From the NCBI GenBank assembly GCA_963738445.1, contig CAVTWS010000010.1:62001-126000 (forward strand): DNA of 64,000 nucleotides, in the 5' to 3' direction. Made by a program: the position numbers and the translations under genes. The notes below the pieces were generated by a model. It searched no databases. It worked only from the letters and a program-made list of their open reading frames with translations, and was not told the origin of the DNA. This stretch comes from CAVTWS01 sp963738445 (GTDB lineage: Bacteria > Actinomycetota > Acidimicrobiia > Acidimicrobiales > SHLQ01). Shown piece by piece: positions 53,106 through 62,350 of this stretch. Position 1 is the stretch's first letter. Each line of letters opens with the position of its first letter.

Positions 53106-54884
53106 TCAGAAGTTCGGGGGCGGTATGACCACCAGCCCCGACACCGCCGGCACGGCCGGCACCAGGAGTCGCGACGACAGGCGGAGCTGCTCGACCTCGG
53201 CGGCCACGCCCGACGTCGATTCGACGACGAGCACCAGATCACCGCGGCCCAACACGTCGAGGTCGACGACCACGCGGCGCCCCGCTCCGACCTCCACCGC
53301 CAGCGCTTCGGTGGCGGCACCTTCGCCGATGACCCTGATGGTCACCCGCGCCGGCGTGGCGGCAGCAAAATCCGGATTGACCACCGCCAGGATCGACCCC
53401 TGTTCGACCGCCGCGCCGGTCAACACGATGAACTGGCGCGTGGCGAGTAGCGACACGCCGTGGGTCACGGCGACGCCCGGCACGATCTCGAAGGCGGTGC
53501 CACCCGGCTGACTCGCCGGGTTCGACGGCGCCGTGGTGGTGGTCGGGGGCACCGTGGTCGTGGGAGCGACGGTGGTGGTCTGCTCGCCATCAGTCGTCTC
53601 GTCCGACGTCTCGGCCGCGGCATCAGGGGTTTCGTCGGAGGTTTCCGGCTCGCCCTCGACGGTGGTGGTGGTCTCCTGGGGGACCGCCGTCGTCGTCGTG
53701 GTTGGAACCGGCTGCTCCTCCAGGATCGTCGTCCGGACCGTGTCGATGCGGCTCGCCACCATCGGCACCGAGTTCACGGACCGCACCAGCAACGAGAACC
53801 CGGCGACATCGTCCATTCGGGGCTCCTGGTCGAGATCGACCGCGACCGACTGCCGGGCCAGCACCGTCAGCTCGAAGGGTTCGACGGGTATCGACGGGTC
53901 GTCGGTGATGACCTCGACGTCGACCTCGGCCTGCTCGTCGGACGGGTTGAACACCACCAGACGGGACTGCATGCCCTCGTCGAGCCGACCCGTGGGGAAG
54001 ACCCAGGCTTCCGCCGTGGCCGGCGCCGGTAGGCCGACCACCAACCCCTGCAGACCGTCGGACTCGAGGGGATCGAGGTCCTGCACCCGTTCCACGACGA
54101 TGCGCCCGCTCCGCACCACCACGGCCGCAGAGACCCGATCGGCCACAGTGATGGGCCCTCCCAGGTCGACATCGGCTTCGTCGAGTTGACCATCGGCCAG
54201 CAGGTCCTCGGCGTCCGGGGTCTCGGTGCCACCGACGGCCAGGGGAACGACGGAGCGTCCCGGTACGACGATGCTCTGGAAGTCGCTCGGCTCCCGGACA
54301 CCGTTTTCGGTCGCGAACGACACGTCGACCACGGCGTCCTCGGGGAAGGGATTGAACAGGACGAGTGACAGCTCGGCGCCGAGCACCGTGGTCCCCCACG
54401 GTTCGTACCAGGTGCTCGAACCTCGATCGGCGCACGGCTCGCTGTCCCCGCCGTTCACGCCGGACACACTGTGGTTCACCACCGTCTGCCCGCCGTCGAG
54501 CTCGACGGTCGCGGCGAGCCACTCGGCATCCGCGATGATATTGGCGAGCGGCAACGACAGTCGCCCCCCCGCTTCCACCGACACCGCTTGGGTCACCGGC
54601 TCGGGGCGAGCCGAACCATCGGCCGGCGCCGACCCGAACACGGTCACCGTGCCCACGGCCGGCACCGAGCCGACGTTGGCGATCGTGACCTCGTGGGCGT
54701 CGCTGGCCCGCCCGGCCACGCAGAACCAGGAGACAGGACGGTCGAGCGCGACCGACGCCAGCGACGCCGGCAGGCCCGACTCGATGGACGTCGACCGCTC
54801 GGGTCGGTTGTCCGCGTCGTAACGGGCCGCGGCGATCATGACGGCCGGGATGGCGAGCACCGCCGGCCAGCGAATCGCTCTCAT
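53106..54884 (-). CDS. DUF5719 family exported protein
   Basis: A 592-residue protein with an N-terminal export or anchor segment (AIRWPAVLAIPAVMIAAARY) and repeated beta-rich immunoglobulin-like modules typical of DUF5719 (for example ELSLVLFNPFPEDAVVDVSF, then SRLVVFNPSDEQAEVDVEV, then GSILAVVNPDFAAATPARVTI). A Thr/Glu-rich linker of about 70 residues (from about 430) divides the second and third parts. It begins in the ATGA overlap with the giant GT2 gene, so the two act together at the envelope. This pairing is standard in actinobacteria; the function is unknown. Confidence 0.87.
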   Translation of the reverse strand: MRAIRWPAVLAIPAVMIAAARYDADNRPERSTSIESGLPASLASVALDRPVSWFCVAGRASDAHEVTIANVGSVPAVGTVTVFGSAPADGSARPEPVTQAVSVEAGGRLSLPLANIIADAEWLAATVELDGGQTVVNHSVSGVNGGDSEPCADRGSSTWYEPWGTTVLGAELSLVLFNPFPEDAVVDVSFATENGVREPSDFQSIVVPGRSVVPLAVGGTETPDAEDLLADGQLDEADVDLGGPITVADRVSAAVVVRSGRIVVERVQDLDPLESDGLQGLVVGLPAPATAEAWVFPTGRLDEGMQSRLVVFNPSDEQAEVDVEVITDDPSIPVEPFELTVLARQSVAVDLDQEPRMDDVAGFSLLVRSVNSVPMVASRIDTVRTTILEEQPVPTTTTTAVPQETTTTVEGEPETSDETPDAAAETSDETTDGEQTTTVAPTTTVPPTTTTAPSNPASQPGGTAFEIVPGVAVTHGVSLLATRQFIVLTGAAVEQGSILAVVNPDFAAATPARVTIRVIGEGAATEALAVEVGAGRRVVVDLDVLGRGDLVLVVESTSGVAAEVEQLRLSSRLLVPAVPAVSGLVVIPPPNF

Positions 54885-57800
54885 CGGCGCCTCCTCGTGC
54901 GCAGCCGAATCGACAACAGCCCGGCGAACAACCAGGCGGCCACCTGGGCGAGGCGGGCCACCTTGCTCGACGTCGACGCCTCGAAACGGAGCCGGCCATC
55001 GCCGCCCTCGCCGACGGCGAACGCCATCCGGCTGTCCGCTACCCGTTGCACGGGCACGTTCTGTCCGCCCACCTCGAGCCGCCATCCCGGGTCGTAGCTC
55101 TGGGCCACGAACACGTCGTGATCGCCGAGCACGACACCGGACCACGTCGGCCCGGCCGCCGCCTCGGTGAGCACGGGCACCGTGAGGGTGCCGTCGTCGA
55201 CCATCTCGGCCTCGCCGCCCTCCGGCCGGGGCGACGCCGCCCGCACCGAGATCCAGGACGAGTTCTCATAGACGGTCAGCGCAGCGTTGACGTTCACCCT
55301 CTGCAGGTCGAGCTGCTCGGACATACCGTCGACGACCTCCCGGGGCACCGGTCGCTCGATGTCGCCGAACGGTTCGGGAGCCAGGCGGTGGACGAGCACG
55401 ACGTACCGAACCCCGTAGGCGGACAGGGTGGCTCCCAGGCGATTGGTGTCGCCATCCACTGCGGTCGTCGAGCGCGTCACGAAGCCCACGTAAGCCGTTG
55501 TCGGATTCATCGACGTAGCGGTGGGTGAACCCGGGCGGACCGTCGTCGGAGGTCGCGACGGCGAGATCGCCCAACAGCGGCCAACCGGTGGCCGGCAACA
55601 CCTCCTGATCGCCGATCCACACGATGCGGAAGGAGCCTTCGACGGGATCGCGATCGAACAGGGTGAACACGTTGTCGAAGTCGCCTCGAGGGGTCTCCCA
55701 CCGGCCTTCGATCGACGCCGCCACCACCAGGGCCGCCGATCCGGCGAACCCGGTAAGGGCCACGACCGCCATCGCGCCTCGCCAGTTCACCGACACGCGA
55801 CCCAGATCGGCTTCGACCGCGGCGACCGACATCCCCGTCGCGAGAGCCAGACCCGCGGCGGCCATCGCCAACGTGGCTTCGGGAGCCGGGAGGGGTATGT
55901 CGAGGCGGCCCCACTCCCCCGCCCAGGTGAGCGCCCACGACGTCAACGCCACGAGCCAGCCCCGAACCGCCCAGGCCAGGCGCCAGTCCCGGGCCACGAG
56001 CAGGGCGAACGCGGGTGGCGCCAACACCGCCCAGGCGAGCCACGAACCGCCATAGGGCCCCGTGTCGAAGTGGAACAGGTCGGCGAGCGAGATGTCGCCG
56101 GGACCGACGGAACCCGAACCACCGATGGTCGCCCACTCGCCACCGTCACGGGTGACGTCGAGCACCCACGGGAGGTGCAATGCCACGGCCAGGGCCGAGC
56201 CGCCGACGACCACGGCCACGAGACGGTGAACCCGACCGATCTGACCGACGATGATGCCCCCGCCGATCAGCCCCACCGCCGCCACCCCGACCAGCACGAG
56301 GACGTACGGCGAGATGGCGCCCGCCAACGCCAGACCACCGGCGAGGCCGATGGCGATGCGGGTCCAACCGAGCGAGGCGGTCGGTCCGACCCGTCCGCCG
56401 GAAGCGCCCCAGGGGGCCGCACCGAGCGCTCGGCTCAGGGCGCCCAGGATCCACGGCGCGACCGCGTACGCCACCAAACCGGTGACGCTCGCTCGGGCCA
56501 TGGCGTTGAGCGGCACCGGAACCACGGCGTACAGCGCCATGGCCCCCACCCGAGCCCGCCGCGACCCGGTGGGAGCGAGCATCCTCCACGTCCCGACCAG
56601 ACCGACCGGAATCAGCCCCAGGATGAGTACCGTCCGGATCAAGCCGGTCGCCCCGAAGGTGACGACCGACGCCAGGCCCAGGAGCGCCTCGGCGAACGGG
56701 GTCGCGCCATCGTCGCCCAGGCCGCTCGGCCGCCAGCCCGACCACCACTCCCGCAGGAGGTCACCCGACCCCTCCGGCAGCGGCGCGAACTCGCCCACGT
56801 TCGGCGGTCCGCCGATCAGGTGGCGCGAGCCGAGCAGGTAGACGGCCAGCACCACCGCCCACGCCAGCATGGCGTTGCGTACCGGGCTGTCGTGGAGACC
56901 CGACGAGATCGCCCGTCGGGTGTTCTCGACCAGGCCGTCGTCGTCGTCGATCTTCAGGAGGCGGCGGAGTCCGCGATTGATCTGGGCGCTGCCCCGTTCC
57001 TGCATCGGACGGATCTCGTGGTCGTGCAACCGACGGACCTGATCGAGCGCCCGGCGCCGCCGCCGGATCTCCGCGCCCCGCTTCAGGTTCCAGGTCCACG
57101 CCCCCCAGACCGCCCGGGCCCGGTCCGGGTGGAGCGTGAGCACCGCGACGATCGTCTCGATGACCGTCAGCGCGAGCAACTGGGGCAGCACCCGCAAGCG
57201 GTGCAGCCAGGTGTAGTTGGACAGCACCATGCGCAGGCGGTGCCGGGCCTCGGTCGCCCGGGTGTCGTCCCGCCCGCGGCGAGCCAGCAACCGGTGCCGG
57301 TGCCGCACGACCGCATCGGGCGCGACGATGACCCGACGCCCGCGACCTGCGCTCGCCAGCACAGGTCGACATCCTCGCCCCGGAACGTCATGACCTCGTC
57401 GAACCCACCGAGCGCGTGGAAGAGGTCGGCCCGCACGAGCAGGCAGGAGCCGGGGATGGCGAAGACGTCACGGACGGCGTCGTGCTGCTCCTGGTCGAGC
57501 TCACCGGGCTCGACGATCGGATCGACGACCCCGAACTTGTCGACACCCCAGCCCACGTCCTGCAACCGGCGCGGGTCGTCCCAGTCGACGATCTTGGGCC
57601 CGACGACACCAGCGTTGGACTGGCCGGCCTCACGCACCATGGTCGACACCGCGGTCCGGGCCAGGGCGACATCGTCGTGGCAGATCAGATAGTAGGCGCC
57701 GACGCCGGCGTCCTCCCCGAGCACCCGGTTGGCCGACTCGGCGAAGCCCTCGGCGTCCCGAGCGGCGAGGACGACCGCGTCCGGCAGGATCTCGTGGACC

Positions 57801-58468
57801 CACGCCGCCAGACTGTCGGGCTCGTCGTCGACGGTCGCGACCGGCGCCGATGCCTCAACCGAACCGGCCGCCGCCGTAGAGACCTCCGGAGGAGCCTCCG
57901 GACCTGGTTCCTCGGCAAAGGCTGACTCGACGTTCCCCTCGAGCTCGTCGTCGAAGTCGTCGTCGAGGTCGTCGGTCTCGACCGCGTCGTCTGGGCTCGG
58001 GGTGCCGGCGTCTGGGTCGGCGGCAACGGTGTCCGGGCCGGCGGTGCCGGCGTCCTCCCGATCGGGAGGGGTCTCCTCGTCGACGTCCCCGCCGTCGAGG
58101 TCGTCGTCGTACTCATCGTCGTCGTCGAGGTCGTCGTCGTACTCGTCCTCGTCGTAGAAGTCGTCGTCGTAGTCGTCATCGTCGTCGTAGTCGTCGTCGT
58201 CGAACTCGTCGTCGTATCTGTCTCGGGACGGTGCGACCGCCATCCGCTCGCCGGCGCCCGCCGTGCGGCGAGCCCGACGCTCGATGGCCCGACCCGCCGC
58301 CGGAGCGGGGCCCGAATCGACCACGACCACCCGCAGCGCCGGATGATCCTGAGCCGCCAGACCCAGCAACGTCTCGTCGAACCACGGCCCCGGTTCATGG
58401 GCCACCACGACGGCCACGACCGACGGCACGGGGGCCCGTCGCGGCTGGGGAGATGGATCGGGGGCCAC
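54881..58468 (-). CDS. giant membrane GT2 glycosyltransferase with acidic insert, two frameshifts
   Basis: About 1195 residues. It opens with a GT2 domain (SVVAVVVAHEPGPWFDETLLGLAAQ, VVVDSG, later YYLICHDDVAL, SNAGVVGPKIVDWDDPRRLQ, FRGEDVDLCWRAQ). A basic connector and about 14 membrane helices follow (from MLAWAVVLAVYLLGSRHLIG), and an extracytoplasmic C-terminal domain ends at a final helix (AWLFAGLLSIRLR). One base is missing near 57338-57342 and one extra lies near 55463; correcting both gives a continuous protein. Unusually, residues 84-218 (DNA 57815-58219) form an Asp/Glu-rich insert inside the GT-A fold. It is coupled to DUF5719 and is a candidate wall-polysaccharide transferase. Confidence 0.85.
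57815..58219 (-). repeat. GTC/GAC triplet-rich sequence encoding an acidic low-complexity insert
   Basis: On the plus strand the DNA is dominated by GTC triplets with TAG/TAC interruptions. Read on the minus strand it gives runs of Asp broken by Tyr, Phe and Leu (RYDDEFDDDDYDDDDDYDDD and similar), then a Pro/Ala/Glu-rich stretch. The repeat is imperfect and stays in frame. Confidence 0.85.
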
Positions 58469-58635
58469 GATCGGAGGAGGCTATCGCTCAGGCGGTCGGC
58501 TTCCGGGGCGGGACGTGCGAGGTCGTGCCCATGCGGCTCGGCTCGTCCGGCGCGGGGCCGCTAGTGTCGCCCCGTGATCAGTGCGACGACCCCCGCCACA
58601 CACGGGTCGCCGCCCCAGAACAGGTCTCGGAGCTC

Positions 58636-59571
58636 ATGCGGGCCCTGATCACGGGAGCCCAGGGCTTCGTCGGACGCCACCTGGCGGCGCATCTGATCGA
58701 GGCCGGTGACCACGTGATCGCGACGGACCACCGCGACGGCGGCCCCGACATCACCGACCGCCCCGCCCTGACCGCTTTCATCGGCGAGACCCGACCCGAG
58801 GTCGTCTATCACCTGGCCGCCCAGAGCGATGTCGGGCGCAGTTGGACCGCGGCCGACGAGACCTTTTCGGTCAACCTCGGGGGCACGCGGTCGGTGCTCG
58901 AGGCGGCTCGGGCCGGTGGGGTGGCGCGCGTCCTGTCGGTGACCAGCGCCGACATCTACGGCGTGGTCCGGGCCGACGAGCTCCCGCTACCCGAATCGGC
59001 CCCCCTCCGGCCGGTGAGCCCGTACGCGGCCAGCAAGGCCGCCGCCGACATGGTCTGCCTGCAGGCGTTCCTGGGGTATGGACTCGGCGTCATCCGGATC
59101 CGCTCGTTCAACCACCTCGGCCCGGGCCAGAGCCGTCACTTCATCGCCCCGGCGCTCGCCGAGCAGATCGCCGCCAACGAACGGACCGGGTCGGACGAAC
59201 TGCGGGTCGGCAACCTCGAACCCCGCCGAGACTTCACCGATGTCCGTGACGTCGTCCGGGCCTACCGTCTGCTCGCCGAGCACGGGATCCCGGGCGAGGC
59301 GTACAACGTGTGCACCGGCACCGACATCTCCATCCGGGACCTCGCCGAACGTCTGGTCGCCAAGGCCACGCGGTCGATGCGCCTCATCGAGAGTCCTGAG
59401 CTCGGTCGTCCGGTCGACCTGCCCGTCCTCCGCGGCGACAACACCAAGCTGGTCGCCGACACGGGGTGGCGACCGGAGGTCCCACTGGACCGTACGCTGA
59501 CAGACCTGCTCGACGACTGCCGCACCCGTGCGGCGCCGGGCGATGACCCCGGAGGTTCTCCCACCGAATGA
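58636..59571 (+). CDS. rmd: GDP-4-dehydro-6-deoxy-D-mannose reductase
   Basis: Short-chain dehydrogenase/epimerase of 311 residues. NAD(P) motif ITGAQGFVGRHLAAHL, catalytic Ser region VLSVTSADIYG, and YAASK (YxxxK). LAAQSDVGRSWTAADETFSVN and FNHLGPGQSRHFIAPALAEQI are typical of RMD. It reduces the Gmd product to GDP-D-rhamnose, and gmd follows with a 4-base overlap, which supports RMD over other epimerases. The start is ATG 58636 (MRALITGAQG). The divergent 167-base gap to the GT2 gene contains the promoters; no operator was recognised. Confidence 0.88.
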   Translation: MRALITGAQGFVGRHLAAHLIEAGDHVIATDHRDGGPDITDRPALTAFIGETRPEVVYHLAAQSDVGRSWTAADETFSVNLGGTRSVLEAARAGGVARVLSVTSADIYGVVRADELPLPESAPLRPVSPYAASKAAADMVCLQAFLGYGLGVIRIRSFNHLGPGQSRHFIAPALAEQIAANERTGSDELRVGNLEPRRDFTDVRDVVRAYRLLAEHGIPGEAYNVCTGTDISIRDLAERLVAKATRSMRLIESPELGRPVDLPVLRGDNTKLVADTGWRPEVPLDRTLTDLLDDCRTRAAPGDDPGGSPTE

Positions 59572-60551
59572 CTACTCGAGCCTTCATCACGGGCATCACG
59601 GGGCAGGACGGCTCCTACCTGGCCGAGCTGCTGCTCGCCCAGGGCGTCGAGGTGATCGGCATGGTGCGCCGATCCAGCACCGTCAACTTCGAGCGGATCG
59701 CCCACATCCAGGACCGCATCACGTTCGTGTCGGGCGACCTCCTCGACGAGGTGTCGATGATCGACGCCCTCCGGGAGCACCGCCCCCATCACGTCTACAA
59801 CCTGGCCGCTCAGTCGTTCGTGCAGACCAGCTTCGGCCAACCCGTGCTGACCGGCGAGACCACCGCGCTCGGCGTGACCCGTCTGCTCGACGCGATCCGG
59901 ATCGTCGACCCCGAGATCCGCTTCTACCAGGCGTCGAGCTCGCGAGATGTTCGGCAAGGTTCGCGAGGTCCCCCAGGTGGAGACGACGCCGTTCCATCCC
60001 CGGAGCCCGTACGGCGTGGCCAAGGTGTACGGGCACTGGATCACGGTCAACTACCGGGAGTCCTACGACCTGCATGCCTCGTCCGGCATGTTGTTCAACC
60101 ACGAGTCTCCGCGCCGGGGCATGGAGTTCGTGACCCGCAAGATCAGCCATGCCGTCGCTCAGATCAAGCTGGGCCGGGCCACCGAGCTGCGCCTGGGCAA
60201 CCTCGAGGCCCAGCGCGGACTGGGGCTTCGCCGGCGACTATGTCGAGGCCATGTGGATGATGATGCGAACAGGACCAGCCGGACGACTACGTGGTGTGCA
60301 CGGGCGAGACCCATTCGGTACGGGAGTTCTGCCAGCTGGCGTTCGATCACGTCGGCCTCGATTGGGAGAAGTACGTCGTGATCGACGAGAAGTTCTTCCG
60401 TCCGGCGGAGGTCGATCTGCTCGTGGGCGACTACACCAAGGCGACCGATGTCCTCGGCTGGCGGCCCCGTACCACGTTCGACGAGCTCGTCCGGAAGATG
60501 GTCGACGCCGACATCGACCTGCTCACCGGCAAGCTCCGCGCCCTGTCGTGA
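59568..60551 (+). CDS. gmd: GDP-mannose 4,6-dehydratase, three frameshifts
   Basis: Converts GDP-mannose to GDP-4-dehydro-6-deoxy-mannose. About 326 residues after correction: AFITGITGQDGSYLAELLL, the RRSSTVNFERI loop, HVYNLAAQSFVQTSF, the SSS/E catalytic area at the first break, SPYGVAKVYGHWITVNYRES (YxxxK), NHESPRRGMEFVTRKI, and the C-terminal VCTGETHSVREFCQLAF. Three one-base insertions break it: C at 59943, G at 60217-60218 and C at 60275-60276. Removing them yields QASSSEMFGK, EAQRDWGFAGDY and RTGQPDDYVVCTG, all canonical. It is coupled to rmd and cofD by 4-base overlaps. Assembly error is likely. Confidence 0.88.
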
Positions 60552-61570
60552 CCGGGTCCCCTCGGGTCACGGTGATCGCCGGCGGCGTGGGCGCGGCCCG
60601 GTTCCTCGCCGGCCTGCTCCCCGTCATCGGCGCCCGCAACGTCACCGCGATCGTCAACGTGGCCGACGACACCATCCTCCATGGTCTCCATGTGGGCCCC
60701 GATCTCGACACCGTCACCTACACGTTGTCGGGCCAGGTGAACCCCGACACCGGGTGGGGCCTGGCCGGCGAGTCCTGGCAGGCCATGACCACCATGGAGC
60801 GGCTGGGCGGCCCGGCGTGGTTCCGCCTCGGCGATCGTGATCTCGGCACGCACCTCTACCGCACCCACCGGCTGCGGGAGGGAGCCACCCTCACCACGGT
60901 GACCGCCGAGATCGCCCGCGGGTTCGACCTGGAGCTCACCCTCTGCCCCGTCACCGACGACCCGGTGCAGACGTTTGTCACACTCGCCCCCGTGGGCGAC
61001 GGCGTCACACTCGCCCCCGTGGGCGACGGCGTCACGCTCGCCCCCGTGGGCGAGGAGGTCGCCTTTCAGGACTACTTCGTGCGGCGCCGGCATGCCGATC
61101 CCATCACCGCGGTGACGTTCCGCGGCCTCGACGTGAGCCGGCCGGCACCGGGCGTGATCGCGGCGATCGAGGAGGCCGACGTCGTGGTCATCGCCCCGTC
61201 GAACCCGATCGTCTCCATCGGACCCGTGGTGGGCGTCCCAGGCGTCCGAGAGGCGTTGCGGGCCCACCGCAGCGCCGTCGTCGCCGTCTCGCCCATCATC
61301 GCCGGAGCGGCGCTCAAGGGCCCCGCTGATCGCATGCTCACCGAGTTGGGCCACGAGGCATCCGTACGGGGGGTGGCCCGCTTGTACGCCGACATGGCCT
61401 CCGTCCTGGTCGTCGACGAGGCCGACCGCTCCGCCGTGGCCGACATCGAGGCCGAGGGCATGGGCGCCATGGTGTGCCCCACCATCATGTCGGCACCCGC
61501 CATCGCCGAGGCCCTGGCTCGGGCAACCCTCGCTGCGGTCGGTGTGCACCTCGACGGGGGCCGCCCGTGA
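60548..61570 (+). CDS. cofD: 2-phospho-L-lactate transferase (F420 biosynthesis)
   Basis: CofD/FbiA transfers the phospholactyl (or phosphoenolpyruvyl) group to the deazaflavin FO to make the F420-0 precursor. 340 residues from GTG 60548. Seen: VIAGGVGAARFLAGLLPVIG, VNVADDTILHGLHVGPDLDT, the GWGLAGESWQAM loop, FQDYFVRRRHADPI and VVIAPSNPIVSIGPVVGVPGV. A triplicated nine-residue segment (VTLAPVGDG, 60977-61057) is inserted just before FQDYFVRRR, where homologues have a short loop. It overlaps gmd upstream and cofE downstream by four bases. Confidence 0.93.
   Translation: MTGSPRVTVIAGGVGAARFLAGLLPVIGARNVTAIVNVADDTILHGLHVGPDLDTVTYTLSGQVNPDTGWGLAGESWQAMTTMERLGGPAWFRLGDRDLGTHLYRTHRLREGATLTTVTAEIARGFDLELTLCPVTDDPVQTFVTLAPVGDGVTLAPVGDGVTLAPVGEEVAFQDYFVRRRHADPITAVTFRGLDVSRPAPGVIAAIEEADVVVIAPSNPIVSIGPVVGVPGVREALRAHRSAVVAVSPIIAGAALKGPADRMLTELGHEASVRGVARLYADMASVLVVDEADRSAVADIEAEGMGAMVCPTIMSAPAIAEALARATLAAVGVHLDGGRP
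60977..61057 (+). repeat. 27-bp in-frame tandem repeat in cofD
   Basis: Three copies (60977-61003, 61004-61030, 61031-61057) of a unit starting GTCACACTCGCCCCCGTGGG. The first two are identical and the third differs at four bases near its ends. Each codes nine residues, VTLAPVGDG or VTLAPVGEE. Confidence 0.92.
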
Positions 61571-62265
61571 ACCCGGTGTCGCTCATCCCGGTCACCGGCC
61601 TGCCCGAGATCGAGCGGGGCGCCGATCTGGCCGGGCTGATCGCCGCCGCGGCCGAGCTCCTCGACGGTGACGTCGTGGTCGTGACCCAGAAGATCGTGTC
61701 GAAAGCGGAAGGCAAGATCGTCGACGTCGACCCGGACGATCCCTTGAGCCACAAGCCGCTCGTCGAGCAGGAAGCCGTCCGGGTGTTGCGCCGCCGCGGC
61801 GAGCTGCTCATCACCGAGACGAAACATGGCTTCGTCTGCGCCAACGCCGGTATCGACCTCAGCAACGTGGCTCGAGGTCAGGCCGCGCTCCTCCCCGACG
61901 ATTCCGACCGATCCGCCCGCCGGATCCGTGATGGTCTCCGGGCCCGCGCCGGGGTCGAAGTCGCCGTCATCGTGTCCGACACCTTCGGCCGGCCGTGGCG
62001 TCGCGGCGTCACCGACGTCGCCATCGGGTCGGCCGGCATCATCCCTGTCGTCGACCTTCGCGGCACGACCGATGCCCTCGGCCGGGAGCTCCACGTGACC
62101 GAGGTGGCGGTGGTCGACGAGCTGGCGGCGGCGGCCGAGCTCGTGATGGGCAAGTCGTCGGGGATTCCGGTGGCGATCGTCCGGGGTGTCGACCCGGCCT
62201 GGTTCGGCGGCGGAAGTGTCGCCACCGATCTCATCCGGCATCCCAACGACGACCTCTTCCGCTGA
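61567..62265 (+). CDS. cofE: coenzyme F420-0:L-glutamate ligase
   Basis: Adds L-glutamate residues to F420-0 using GTP. 232 residues from GTG 61567 (VNPVSLIPVTGLPEIERGAD). Family segments: DGDVVVVTQKIVSKAEGKIV, ITETKHGFVCANAGIDLSNV, IVSDTFGRPWRRGVTDVAIG and DLRGTTDALGRELHVTEVAV. It corresponds to the N-terminal half of mycobacterial FbiB; the C-terminal nitroreductase-like domain is absent, so the final reduction step must be done by another protein. It overlaps cofD by four bases. Confidence 0.93.
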   Translation: MNPVSLIPVTGLPEIERGADLAGLIAAAAELLDGDVVVVTQKIVSKAEGKIVDVDPDDPLSHKPLVEQEAVRVLRRRGELLITETKHGFVCANAGIDLSNVARGQAALLPDDSDRSARRIRDGLRARAGVEVAVIVSDTFGRPWRRGVTDVAIGSAGIIPVVDLRGTTDALGRELHVTEVAVVDELAAAAELVMGKSSGIPVAIVRGVDPAWFGGGSVATDLIRHPNDDLFR

Positions 62266-62350
62266 GCCCCGACGGCGACCCGTACGGCGGGCGAAACCGG
62301 GCCGAGCAGGGTGTGACCATGGGCACGGGTGTCCGGTAGGGTCCGCAGCC

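Noticed and set aside
59568..60551. Programmed frameshifting in gmd
   Set aside because: Same reasoning; each break is repaired by removing one base, and no slippery motif is present.
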